A stretch of 64,000 bases of DNA from positions 27,587 through 91,586 of the forward strand of contig JAJPHC010000048.1 in assembly GCA_021325515.1 (NCBI GenBank), read 5' to 3'. Positions 44,954-53,431 of the stretch are shown piece by piece. The notes under the pieces were generated by a model. The model ran no database searches. It was not told the origin of the DNA and was given only the letters and a program-made list of their open reading frames with translations. The DNA is from Acidobacteriota bacterium (GTDB lineage: Bacteria > Acidobacteriota > Thermoanaerobaculia > Gp7-AA8). Position numbers and translations under genes: made by a program. Within the stretch, counting starts at the first letter, position 1; the number at the start of each line of letters is the position of its first letter.

Positions 44954-45043
44954 ATGAAATACGAGTATTTCCGGCGACTCACTCTTGCTGTGCTCGCTCC
45001 GCGCATTTCGGGAACAGGATCAGCATCGTCGCAGGTCAGATGA
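44954..45043 (+). CDS. 29-codon leader ORF before RHH-like gene
   Basis: ATG at 44954 follows AGGAGG by 5 nt, the best Shine-Dalgarno in this region. It encodes 29 residues (MKYEYFRRLTLAVL…QVR) and its TGA overlaps the ATG of the RHH-like gene as ATGA, a standard coupling arrangement. Codons 1-6 coincide with a perfect palindrome. The peptide has a basic/aromatic start and no recognised motif. It may be a regulatory leader that couples translation, or the start of a small peptide; without comparative data its coding status is an inference. Confidence 0.5.
   Translation: MKYEYFRRLTLAVLAPRISGTGSASSQVR
44956..44971. promoter_or_regulatory. Palindrome GAAATAC-GA-GTATTTC, candidate operator
   Basis: A perfect 7-bp inverted repeat with a 2-bp centre, AT-rich in a GC-rich context. 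It lies 86 bp upstream of the KaiC-like start codon (minus strand) and 69 bp upstream of the RHH-like start codon, within the leader ORF. Ribbon-helix-helix dimers bind such palindromes, so autoregulation is plausible. Confidence 0.5.
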
Positions 45044-45360
45044 GCGAGCGCCGCCGTAGTCCACGCGATTCCAAAGAGCGGCGCCACCCGCTGCGCGCGA
45101 AGGTCAAGCTGATGCCTCGCGGCCCCGCGCTGGATCGCCGCACGGAGAAGCGCGAGCGCCTCACCGTCAAGCTGCGAAGCGGCATCATCGAACGCCTGCG
45201 CAATGCGGTGTTCTACACGCCGGGTCTAACCATCAACGGCTTCATCGAGCACTGCATCACATCGTCGGTGGACGGAATGGAACGAAAGCGCGGCGCAGTG
45301 TTCCCGCAACGAACGGAGAATCTCCGCGTGGGAAGACCGGCGAAGCGACAGAAGCGTTAG
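45040..45360 (+). CDS. Small basic protein with ribbon-helix-helix-like core
   Basis: A 106-residue, Arg/Lys-rich protein. The core (about 40-75) reads RLTVKLRSGIIERLRNAVFY then TPGLTINGFIEHCITSSV, the beta-strand, helix, turn, helix order of Arc/MetJ/ParG-type DNA-binding proteins. The N-terminal 35 residues and the C-terminal RVGRPAKRQKR tail are basic and probably disordered, as in plasmid-type RHH factors. It is divergent from the KaiC-like operon and coupled to a 29-codon leader ORF. A role as regulator of either is inferred. Family uncertain. Confidence 0.7.
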   Translation: MSERRRSPRDSKERRHPLRAKVKLMPRGPALDRRTEKRERLTVKLRSGIIERLRNAVFYTPGLTINGFIEHCITSSVDGMERKRGAVFPQRTENLRVGRPAKRQKR

Positions 45361-45366
45361 TCGCCG

Positions 45367-45502
45367 TTCATCCCGAGCGCAGCGAGGGATCAACGGCTAC
45401 ACCGCGAGCATCTAAACCCAAAGACGCAGAACGACCGACTGCCGCTCCTGGCCTTCTTACCTGCCGGTGTCGCCGCTGATCCCTCGCTGAGCTCGGGATG
45501 AA
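45367..45502. repeat. 25-bp inverted repeat pair (TTCATCCCGAGC type)
   Basis: 45367-45391 and the complement of 45478-45502 match at 24 of 25 positions, beginning TTCATCCCGAGC and ending CAGCGAGGGATC, separated by 86 bp with no gene. It fills the gap between the RHH-like gene and the seven-PAS kinase. The upstream-most ATG of the kinase frame lies inside the right arm. Confidence 0.85.
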
Positions 45503-45611
45503 TTGCGCGCACGGGCGTATGATGATGACTGTCCAGGTCTCATCCAACAATCGAGTTGAAGGCGACGCTGCCCTGGGCCAACGCTTCCTTCAGCGTAACC
45601 GGGAACACGAG

Positions 45612-48600
45612 ATGCCGGGCACGACTCTGGAGGATGCCTCACTCGAGGCGCAACTTCGGCTTGCACTCAGCGCCTCCAACATCGGTCTCTTCGACTGGGA
45701 CTTTGCCACCAACCGCGTGAAGTATTCACGCGAGTGGAAATCGCAGATCGGCTACGCCGAGAACGAGATCACCGACGACTTCAGCGAATGGCAGTCGCGC
45801 TGTCACCCTGACGACCTCGATCGCGTTCTCGCGCGTGTCCGCGACTACATCGCGAATCCGAACCAGGCATACGAAAACGAGTTCCGCTTTCGCCACCGCG
45901 ACGGCCGCTGGCTCTGGATCCTGACTCGCGCCGAGATCGTTCGCGACGAGCATGACGTGCCGTCGCGGCTGATCGGCTGTCACATCGACGTCACCGCCCA
46001 GAAGCACGCCGAGGAATCGTTGCGGCGGAGCGAGGCGTATTACCGCTCGATCATCGAAGCGACTCCCGACGGCATCGCCATCGTCGATACCAGCTTCCGC
46101 TTTCGCAACGTGAACGAGGCGTTCAGTCTGATGCTCGGCTGGAGTCGCGAAGAGCTGCTGACAATGACGGTCGCCGACATGGTCGACCCGGCCGAAGCAG
46201 GCCGGATCGCCGCGGAAGCGGCGCGCCTGGATCTCGATCCCGTCGTCCGTTCCGAATGGACCTTCCGCCGTGCCGATGGCAGCCGGTTCCCCGCCGACGT
46301 CCACGCCACGAAGCTGGCGGATGGGAACATGCTCGGCGTGATCCGGGACATCACCGCGCGCGTTGCCAGCGACGAGAGAATCCGCAAGAGCGAAGCCGGA
46401 CTCGCCGAAGCGCAGTCACTCGCACACTTCGGAAGTTGGGAGATGGATCCTGCGACAGGCGCGAGCGACTGGTCGGAAGAGATGTACCGCCTCTTCCGCC
46501 GCGATTCCGCGCTCGGACCGCCGTCGCTGGCAGAGTTTCTCGAGCTCCTTCATCCGGATGACCGGCAGCGCGTCATCGACTTCAGCGCAGGGCTCGAGCA
46601 GGGACCTCATTCCCGGACCCTCGAATATCGCACCAACGAAGCGCTCGGCCCCTCGCGCGATCTCGTCCTGAGCCTTCACATCACGCGCGAGGACACTGGT
46701 GCGCTGCGATCCTTCGGCACCGTGCAGGACATCACCGAGCAGAAGGCGGAAGCGGCTGCGCGCGAGAAGAACGCAGAGACGATCAAGCTGATCGTGGACG
46801 TGGCGAACGTCGGCCTCTGGGACTGGAACATCAGGGCGAACGAGGTCTACCTCTCGCCGGAATGGAAGGGGCAACTCGGTTATCAGGACGAAGAGTTGCC
46901 GAACCGGCTGGAGACGTGGAAGGAACGGGTTCACCCTTCCGACCTCGATGTCTTGCTCAGGAGCCGCGATTCCGCGAGCGGCCAGGCGGAATACCGGCTG
47001 CGCCACAGGGACGGCTCGTGGCGCTGGATTCTAAGCCGCTCGACAACGATCCGGGACGATGAAGGAAATCCGATCCGGATGATGGGCTGTCACGTCGACA
47101 TCACGGAACGCAAAGATGCCGAGGCGGCGCGGGAGGCGGCCGAGCAGCGGACGCGCCTCCTCATCGAGAGCTCCAACATCGGACTATGGGAGCGCGATCT
47201 CGTGACCGGCCAGGCTTACTTCTCCCCCGAATGGAAACGCAACATCGGCCTCGAGGACGAGGAGATGGCGAACACCTTCGAAGCCTGGTCGGAGCGGATC
47301 GTTCCCGAGGATCGCGAACGCGTGCTCGCCTTCTCACGGGCCTTCGCCGAAGGAGGAAACGACACCGGCGCGATCCAGTATCGGATGATGCACAAGGACG
47401 GTTCGACACGCCATGTGGAGAGCCGGTCGCTCCTGTTTCGCGATGACACCGGCAAACCGCAGCGCATGCTCGGCTGCCACATCGACCTGACGGACCGGGT
47501 ACACGCCGAAGAGGAACGCCGCCAGATTTATGAGCGCATCAGTGACGGCGTCGTCGCACTCGACAAGGAGTGGCGTTTCACCTATCTGAACCCAAAGGCC
47601 GAGGAGTTGATGGGGCAGACCCTGATCGGCCGGAACATGTGGGAGGAGTTCCCCTCCGTGGTTCCCACTCTGTTACCACCGTTCGAAGAGGCAATGTCGA
47701 CGCAGACGCCGCGGACGATCGAGCACTTCAGCGTGCTGCGCGACAGGTGGTTCGAGCTCCGCATCCATCCCGCGCCGAACGGGCTGTCGATGTATTACCA
47801 CGACATCACGGAGCGGAGAGCTGCAGCGGAAGCGATCCAGAAAAGCGAACAGCGGCTTCGCAATCTGATCGACGGGCTGGGGCCGTCGATGTTCGTCGGG
47901 ATGCTCGCACCGGACGGAACACTGATCGATGTCAACGCGCCGGCGCTGGACGCTGCGAACACCACGCGCGCCATGGTCATCGGCCGCCGCTTCGACGAGC
48001 TGGAATGCTGGACCTATTCCAAGGAGGTGCAGTCGGGCGTTAGAGAGGCGATCGAATGGGCGTTGCTCGGACGCTCGTCCCGTTATGACGTCGTGGCGCG
48101 GGTCGGCCGCGAGAAGTTCATCGTCGTCGACTTCTCACTCCAGCCTGTCTTCGATGTTGCCGGCGAAGTCACCTGTCTCATTCCTTCGGCGCGAGTGATC
48201 ACCGATCGCAAGCGGGCCGAGGATGCGCTGCAGGAAGCGAACGACCGCTTGCGCGCGCTCTCGCACCGGCAACTCACCATCCAGGAGGAAGAACGCCGCC
48301 AGCTCGCCCGCGAGCTGCACGATGAGATCGGGCAGGAGCTCACCGCGATCAAGATGGGGCTGGAAACTCTGAAGCGTTTTCCCGACTCCCTCCCCTCCAC
48401 GGTCGACGCGACGATCGGAATCGTCGACCAGACGCTGCAGCAGGTGCGCGCGCTGTCGCTGCACCTCCGCCCGCCGATGCTCGACGACCTCGGGCTGGGG
48501 CCGTCGGTGCGGTGGCTCGTCGACCAGCAAGGAGCTCTGACCCAAACGAGAATCCGCTTTCACGATGCGCTGCAGCGGAAACGATTCGATCCTGCCATCG

Positions 48601-48902
48601 AGACCGCCTGCTTCCGGATCGCACAGGAAGCGCTGACGAACATCGTGCGGCACGCGCATGCGGCGAATGCCGTGGCGCATGTCGAAGAGCGCGACGGCGG
48701 CATCGTCCTCACTGTCTCGGATGATGGACGAGGATTCGATGTGCCGCACGTGCTGGAGCGGGCCGCGCACGGCGCAAGCTTCGGACTGCTGAGCATGCGC
48801 GAGCGCGCGTCGCTGGCCGGCGGCACGATCACCTGGAAGTCGGAACCGGGAACGCGCACCGAGGTACGCGCGTGGCTGCCCTGTCGGTACACGGAGGAGT
48901 GA
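45612..48902 (+). CDS. Seven-PAS NarL-type sensor histidine kinase
   Basis: A soluble kinase of about 1096 residues. Seven PAS/PAC units follow each other; units 1, 4 and 5 are PAS_3-like with the signature GLFDWDFATN, GLWDWNIRAN and GLWERDLVTG plus HPDD- or EDRER-type turns and DITERK linkers. The kinase core is HisKA_3: QEEERRQLARELHDEIGQEL with the phospho-His, followed by LSLHLRPPMLDDLGLGPSV and a HATPase with VSDDGRGFDV and FGLLSMRERA. No membrane segment is visible. ATG 45612 begins just before PAS1; an ATG at 45498 lies inside a repeat arm. Its NarL-type regulator follows after 4 bp. Confidence 0.88.
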   Translation: MPGTTLEDASLEAQLRLALSASNIGLFDWDFATNRVKYSREWKSQIGYAENEITDDFSEWQSRCHPDDLDRVLARVRDYIANPNQAYENEFRFRHRDGRWLWILTRAEIVRDEHDVPSRLIGCHIDVTAQKHAEESLRRSEAYYRSIIEATPDGIAIVDTSFRFRNVNEAFSLMLGWSREELLTMTVADMVDPAEAGRIAAEAARLDLDPVVRSEWTFRRADGSRFPADVHATKLADGNMLGVIRDITARVASDERIRKSEAGLAEAQSLAHFGSWEMDPATGASDWSEEMYRLFRRDSALGPPSLAEFLELLHPDDRQRVIDFSAGLEQGPHSRTLEYRTNEALGPSRDLVLSLHITREDTGALRSFGTVQDITEQKAEAAAREKNAETIKLIVDVANVGLWDWNIRANEVYLSPEWKGQLGYQDEELPNRLETWKERVHPSDLDVLLRSRDSASGQAEYRLRHRDGSWRWILSRSTTIRDDEGNPIRMMGCHVDITERKDAEAAREAAEQRTRLLIESSNIGLWERDLVTGQAYFSPEWKRNIGLEDEEMANTFEAWSERIVPEDRERVLAFSRAFAEGGNDTGAIQYRMMHKDGSTRHVESRSLLFRDDTGKPQRMLGCHIDLTDRVHAEEERRQIYERISDGVVALDKEWRFTYLNPKAEELMGQTLIGRNMWEEFPSVVPTLLPPFEEAMSTQTPRTIEHFSVLRDRWFELRIHPAPNGLSMYYHDITERRAAAEAIQKSEQRLRNLIDGLGPSMFVGMLAPDGTLIDVNAPALDAANTTRAMVIGRRFDELECWTYSKEVQSGVREAIEWALLGRSSRYDVVARVGREKFIVVDFSLQPVFDVAGEVTCLIPSARVITDRKRAEDALQEANDRLRALSHRQLTIQEEERRQLARELHDEIGQELTAIKMGLETLKRFPDSLPSTVDATIGIVDQTLQQVRALSLHLRPPMLDDLGLGPSVRWLVDQQGALTQTRIRFHDALQRKRFDPAIETACFRIAQEALTNIVRHAHAANAVAHVEERDGGIVLTVSDDGRGFDVPHVLERAAHGASFGLLSMRERASLAGGTITWKSEPGTRTEVRAWLPCRYTEE

Positions 48903-48906
48903 GCGG

Positions 48907-49545
48907 ATGCGAATCGTGATCGCGGACGATCATGCGCTGGTGCGCGCCGGAATCCGCTCGCTGCTCGAACGCCTGCCGGCGGTGGAAGTGATCGGCGAAG
49001 CATGCGACGGAGGAGAAGCCGAGGAGCTGGCCGCCTCGCTGCGTCCCGACATCCTGCTGATGGACATCGCCATGAAGCAAATGGGCGGCCTGGAAGCGGC
49101 GGAGCGAGTGAAGCTGCGATCGCCGGATGTCAAAGTGATCATCCTCTCGATGCATGCGACGGAGGATTACGTGATGGAGGCTCTCCGCATCGGTGCATCG
49201 GGATATCTGCTGAAGGACAGCGCCACGAGCGATCTCGAAGCTGCCATCCGCGCCGTCAGCCGCGGCGAGATCTATCTCGGCCCGGCGGTCTCACAGATCG
49301 TCGTCGACGGCTATCTGGCACGCAGTGCAGGTGCGGCCAGGACGGCGCACTTGACGCTCCGGCAGTCGGAGATCCTGCGCGCCATCGCGGAAGGGAAATC
49401 GACGAAGGAGATCGCGCTCGAATTCGGGCTCAGCATCAAGACGATCGAGGCGCACCGCGCACAGATCATGGAGCGGCTCGGCATCCACGACATCCCCGGC
49501 CTGGTGAAGTACGCGATGCGCACCGGTTTGATTCCGGGAGTGTGA
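48907..49545 (+). CDS. NarL/FixJ-family response regulator
   Basis: A 212-residue regulator, cognate partner of the seven-PAS kinase (4-bp gap; GGAG just before the ATG). The receiver has IVIADDHALVRAGIRSLLER, phospho-Asp in DILLMDIAMKQMGG, the Ser in VIILSMHATEDYV and Lys in GYLLKDSATSDLE. The LuxR-type HTH has LTLRQSEILRAIAEGKSTKE and SIKTIEAHRAQIMERLGI. It ends with VKYAMRTGLIPGV. No operator is evident. Confidence 0.93.
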   Translation: MRIVIADDHALVRAGIRSLLERLPAVEVIGEACDGGEAEELAASLRPDILLMDIAMKQMGGLEAAERVKLRSPDVKVIILSMHATEDYVMEALRIGASGYLLKDSATSDLEAAIRAVSRGEIYLGPAVSQIVVDGYLARSAGAARTAHLTLRQSEILRAIAEGKSTKEIALEFGLSIKTIEAHRAQIMERLGIHDIPGLVKYAMRTGLIPGV

Positions 49546-49677
49546 CCCGCCGTCCCGCGGCGTGCGTCCTCCTTCCTCGACAGCGTGTAGGGGATTCCCT
49601 GAGGAGATCTCAGGAACTCTCTCATAGAACACAACTTCGCAACCGGCTATGTTCCTCTGGGAGCAAGTGATCGGTCC

Positions 49678-52600
49678 ATGCACGAATCTCTCAACCATGA
49701 TGCGAGTCCTCTTCCGCGACTGTTCGCCGCAGCCATCGCGGTGTGTCTCGGAATCACTTCCCTTTCGCTGAACGTCACCGGCAGCAGCAGTGCCTTGCTG
49801 ATGAAGGGGCTGACAGCGCTGCTCGTGATCGTCGCAGGCGCCGCTCTCGCGTTGTCCGGCCGCACGCTGCCGGCACTTGGACGAAATCTGATCAATGGGA
49901 TCTCTCTCGTACTCCTGGCCGCGGGATTGCTCGCGATGTCGCGTGCGCTCGTGCCGGAGATGACGGCGTTCAATCTGCTCATGAGCGGCCTTTGCCTGCT
50001 GCTCCTCTTCGATGCATCGCGCGTCCGCGTCGTCGCAGCCGCCGCCTGCGCGATGGCGTTCACTTCCCTGCTGGGCGCGATGACTTACGCGTACGGCGTG
50101 CCGGCGGCCGCGATCGGGAGCCCGCAAGTACGGATGTCGCCATTGGCTGCATTGGCGTTTCTACTGTTGGGAACGGGTGTTCTCGCCGCACTCCGCGAAC
50201 ACCATGGGCTTGCCCGAATCGTCGAGAGCCAGGCGGTGCTGAAGCGCCTTCTACCAGCAGCGATCGCGGTCCCGTTTCTCTTCGGCTGGGTGGTGATTGC
50301 TCTCGAGCGCAGAGATGCGTTCGGACATGAGCTCGGTGTGTTGCTGCTCGTCGCGGCGTTCATTCTGGTCTTCGCCGCACTCGTCGGCTGGACGTCCTCC
50401 GCCGTCGAACGTGCAGCCACGCTCCGTCATGAGACCGAGCGGAAGCTCCGCGAATCTGAAAGGCGCTTTCGCGGCACCTTCGAGCAGGCGGCCATCGGTC
50501 TCGCGATGGTCGCTCCTGATGGAAGCTGGATCGAAGTCAACGACAGGATCACAGCGATCATCGGTTATTCGCGTGAAGAGCTGCTGGGGCTGACCTTTCA
50601 GGACATCACGCATCCCGACGATCTCGCCACGGATCTCGATCTGGTGCAGAAGGTCATCGCCGGAGAGATCGCCACCTACACGCTGGAGAAGCGCTACATC
50701 CACAAGAACGGGTCGATCGTCTTCGTCAATCTGACGGTCTCACTCGTGCGTGACGAGGAGGGAAAGCCTCACTACTTCGTCTCGGCGATCGAAGACATCA
50801 CGGAGCGGAAGCGCATCGAGACCGAACTGCGCGAAAGCGAACGGAGGTTCCGCGAAGTTGCCAATTCGCTTCCACAGCTCGTCTGGACCTGCACCCCCGA
50901 GGGCCCGTGCGATTTTCTCAGCCGCCAGTGGATCGATTACACCGGAATCGCCGAGAAGAACCAGCTCGGGTTCGGCTGGCTCCAGCAACTCCATCCCGAC
51001 GATCAGCAGAGGACGATCGACACCTGGAACGCGGCGGTGGCCAGCGGCAACGACCTTCAGGTCGAATTTCGCGTTCGCCGCCATGATGGCGAGTACCGCT
51101 GGTTCGACACACGCGCCACGCGCATGCGCGACTCCCACGGCCAGGTGGTGAAGTGGTTCGGATCGAACACGGACATCACCGAACGGAGAGACCTCGAAGC
51201 ATCGGCAAAGAGAGAGAGCACGTTCATCACCAATGCGATCAACGCGCTTCCCGGGCTCTTCTACGTGATCGACGGAGAAGGCCGCTTCCTCCGCTGGAAC
51301 GAGAACCTCGAGAAAATCTCCGGCTACACGCGCGAAGAGATCGACCGCATCACGGCGCTCGACTTCTTCCACGGCGACGATCGATCGCTGATTGCAGCAC
51401 GGATCGGAGAAGCGTTCGCGTCAGGCGAGGCGTCCGCGGAGGCCGGCTTCGTGACGAGGGATGGCCGATCGATCCCCTACTATTTCACCGGCCGCCGCAT
51501 CGTGCTCGACAACGTCACCTGTCTGGTCGGGATGGGAATCGACATTTCGGCGCGGCAGAAAGCCGAATCGGAGCTGCGCAGCATCGAATGGATGCTGAGC
51601 CGCCGCGAGGATAACGGGCCAGTCTCGCACGGAGGTCAGGCCTATGGTGATCTGACGAAGCTGAACCGCGAGCGAGTCATTCTCGATTCGGTCGGCAGGG
51701 AGCTCCTCGATGACATCGTGCGCGACTATCTCAATTTGCTCGAAACGTCGTCCGCCGTGTACGAGAAGAATGGAGATTACGCGCTCGGGATTTTCTCATC
51801 CGGCTGGTGCCGCTCGATGGACATGGCCTCGTACGAGAAATGCGGAACGAACGATCCGGAGATCGCGCTTCGCTGCGGCCGCTGGGAGTGCCATGAATCA
51901 TGCTGGAACGAGGCCTCGCGCGTTTCGATGGAGACGAACGCACCGGCGGACATCGAGTGCCGCGGCGGGATTCACCTCTATGCCGTTCCGATCCGCGCGG
52001 GCGACGAAATCATCGGCAGCATCAACTTCGGATATGGAGATCCACCGACCGACAGTGCAACGATTCGCGAGCTTGCAGCACGATACTGCATCGCCGAACA
52101 GGAGCTTATCGACAACGCGCGGCAGTATCGCCCGCGCCCGCCCTTCATCATCGAGCTGGCGAAAGAGCGGCTGGCCGGCTCGGCACGCCTGATCGGCGAG
52201 ATCGTCCAGCGCCGGCGCGCGGAGGATTCGCTGCGCGATTTCAACGCCACACTGGAGAACCGCGTCCGAGAGCGAACGAAACAACTCGAGGATGCGGTCA
52301 GCGAGCTCGAGTCCTTCTCCTATTCGGTCTCCCACGATCTTCGCGCGCCGCTAAGGGCGATCGACGGCTTCTCCAACATCATCGCAACGCAGTATGCGGA
52401 GGGGCTTCCCGAAGGCGCTCAATCCTATCTCGCGCGCGTCCGAAACAATGCGCAGCAGATGGGGCATCTCATCGACGATCTCCTGACCTTCTCACGCCTC
52501 AACCGGCAGTCTCTCCATGTCCAGATCGTCTCTCCCGAAACCGTAATCGACGAATGCCTCGAGCTCCTTCATGCAGAGATCGAAGCGCGCGAGCTGGAGC

Positions 52601-52986
52601 TCATACGGAATAGCCTCCCCATGTGTGAAGCGGACGGCGGACTGCTCAAGCTCGTTTGGCTCAATCTCCTCTCGAACGCTCTCAAGTTCACGCGCCGCTG
52701 TGAAAAGGCGCGGATCGAGATCGGCTGCCTCTGCAACGGCGAGGATATCTACTTCGTTCGCGACAACGGCGTCGGGTTCAGCATGAAATACGCCGAGAAA
52801 CTCTTCGGCGTGTTCCAGCGCCTGCATCGCGCCGAGGACTACGAGGGAACCGGCGTCGGGCTCGCCACCGTCCGGAGGATCATCACGCGGCACGGCGGAA
52901 AGGTGTGGGCCGAGGCAGAGCTGAACCGTGGTGCAACCTTCTTCTTCACACTCAAACCGGAGGCAGAACATGTACGGATCCGTTGA
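49678..52986 (+). CDS. Membrane PAS/PocR-like sensor histidine kinase
   Basis: An 1102-residue kinase. The N-terminal 250 residues have seven or eight TM helices (for example [21 protein letters not shown] start [40 protein letters not shown]), a MASE-type sensor. Three PAS units follow (about 260-625). A Cys-rich GAF-like PocR domain (about 675-815) has [36 protein letters not shown] and [20 protein letters not shown]. The kinase core is phytochrome-like: [35 protein letters not shown] and [16 protein letters not shown]. It overlaps the next gene by 17 bp, an Rcp1-type regulator. Confidence 0.9.
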   Translation: MHESLNHDASPLPRLFAAAIAVCLGITSLSLNVTGSSSALLMKGLTALLVIVAGAALALSGRTLPALGRNLINGISLVLLAAGLLAMSRALVPEMTAFNLLMSGLCLLLLFDASRVRVVAAAACAMAFTSLLGAMTYAYGVPAAAIGSPQVRMSPLAALAFLLLGTGVLAALREHHGLARIVESQAVLKRLLPAAIAVPFLFGWVVIALERRDAFGHELGVLLLVAAFILVFAALVGWTSSAVERAATLRHETERKLRESERRFRGTFEQAAIGLAMVAPDGSWIEVNDRITAIIGYSREELLGLTFQDITHPDDLATDLDLVQKVIAGEIATYTLEKRYIHKNGSIVFVNLTVSLVRDEEGKPHYFVSAIEDITERKRIETELRESERRFREVANSLPQLVWTCTPEGPCDFLSRQWIDYTGIAEKNQLGFGWLQQLHPDDQQRTIDTWNAAVASGNDLQVEFRVRRHDGEYRWFDTRATRMRDSHGQVVKWFGSNTDITERRDLEASAKRESTFITNAINALPGLFYVIDGEGRFLRWNENLEKISGYTREEIDRITALDFFHGDDRSLIAARIGEAFASGEASAEAGFVTRDGRSIPYYFTGRRIVLDNVTCLVGMGIDISARQKAESELRSIEWMLSRREDNGPVSHGGQAYGDLTKLNRERVILDSVGRELLDDIVRDYLNLLETSSAVYEKNGDYALGIFSSGWCRSMDMASYEKCGTNDPEIALRCGRWECHESCWNEASRVSMETNAPADIECRGGIHLYAVPIRAGDEIIGSINFGYGDPPTDSATIRELAARYCIAEQELIDNARQYRPRPPFIIELAKERLAGSARLIGEIVQRRRAEDSLRDFNATLENRVRERTKQLEDAVSELESFSYSVSHDLRAPLRAIDGFSNIIATQYAEGLPEGAQSYLARVRNNAQQMGHLIDDLLTFSRLNRQSLHVQIVSPETVIDECLELLHAEIEARELELIRNSLPMCEADGGLLKLVWLNLLSNALKFTRRCEKARIEIGCLCNGEDIYFVRDNGVGFSMKYAEKLFGVFQRLHRAEDYEGTGVGLATVRRIITRHGGKVWAEAELNRGATFFFTLKPEAEHVRIR

Positions 52987-53431
52987 GATCCTCCTGGTCG
53001 AGGACAACCCGGATGACGTGGCGCTCACACTGAACGCGTTCCGGATTCACAATCTGAGCAACCGGATCCAGATCGCACGCGACGGAGAGGAAGCGCTCGA
53101 CTTTCTCTTCTGCCGCGGCGCCTTCGCCGCCCGCGATTGCAGCGAGCGTCCGCGAGTCATCCTGCTCGATCTCAAACTGCCGAAGGTCGATGGTCTGGAA
53201 GTGCTACGCGCCATCAAGTCCGACGAGCGGACGCGAACGATCCCGGTCGTCATCCTCACCTCCTCGAAAGAAGAGCGCGACATCGTCGAGGGCTACACCC
53301 TCGGTGTCAACAGCTACATCGTCAAGCCGGTCAACTTCGACCAGTTCATCGAGGCAGCGCGTGTGCTCGGCATGTACTGGCTTCTCCTCAACACTCCACC
53401 TGCGACGGTGAGCGTAGGCGACGTGTCTTGA
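52970..53431 (+). CDS. Rcp1/phytochrome-type single-domain response regulator
   Basis: A 153-residue receiver. ATG at 52970 follows GGAGG by 6-7 nt inside the kinase 3' end. It has [20 protein letters not shown], typical of phytochrome-linked regulators, phospho-Asp in [14 protein letters not shown], Thr/Ser in [12 protein letters not shown] and Lys in [12 protein letters not shown]. The extended alpha/beta insert [19 protein letters not shown] is also characteristic of the subgroup. It shares a base with the next start (TGATG). It probably relays between the two flanking kinases. Confidence 0.93.
   Translation: MYGSVEILLVEDNPDDVALTLNAFRIHNLSNRIQIARDGEEALDFLFCRGAFAARDCSERPRVILLDLKLPKVDGLEVLRAIKSDERTRTIPVVILTSSKEERDIVEGYTLGVNSYIVKPVNFDQFIEAARVLGMYWLLLNTPPATVSVGDVS

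Noticed and set aside
44869..45360. Complete circadian clock locus
   Set aside because: No kaiA or kaiB is visible and the KaiC-like tail lacks the clock phosphosite pair, so only a KaiC-like switch is claimed.
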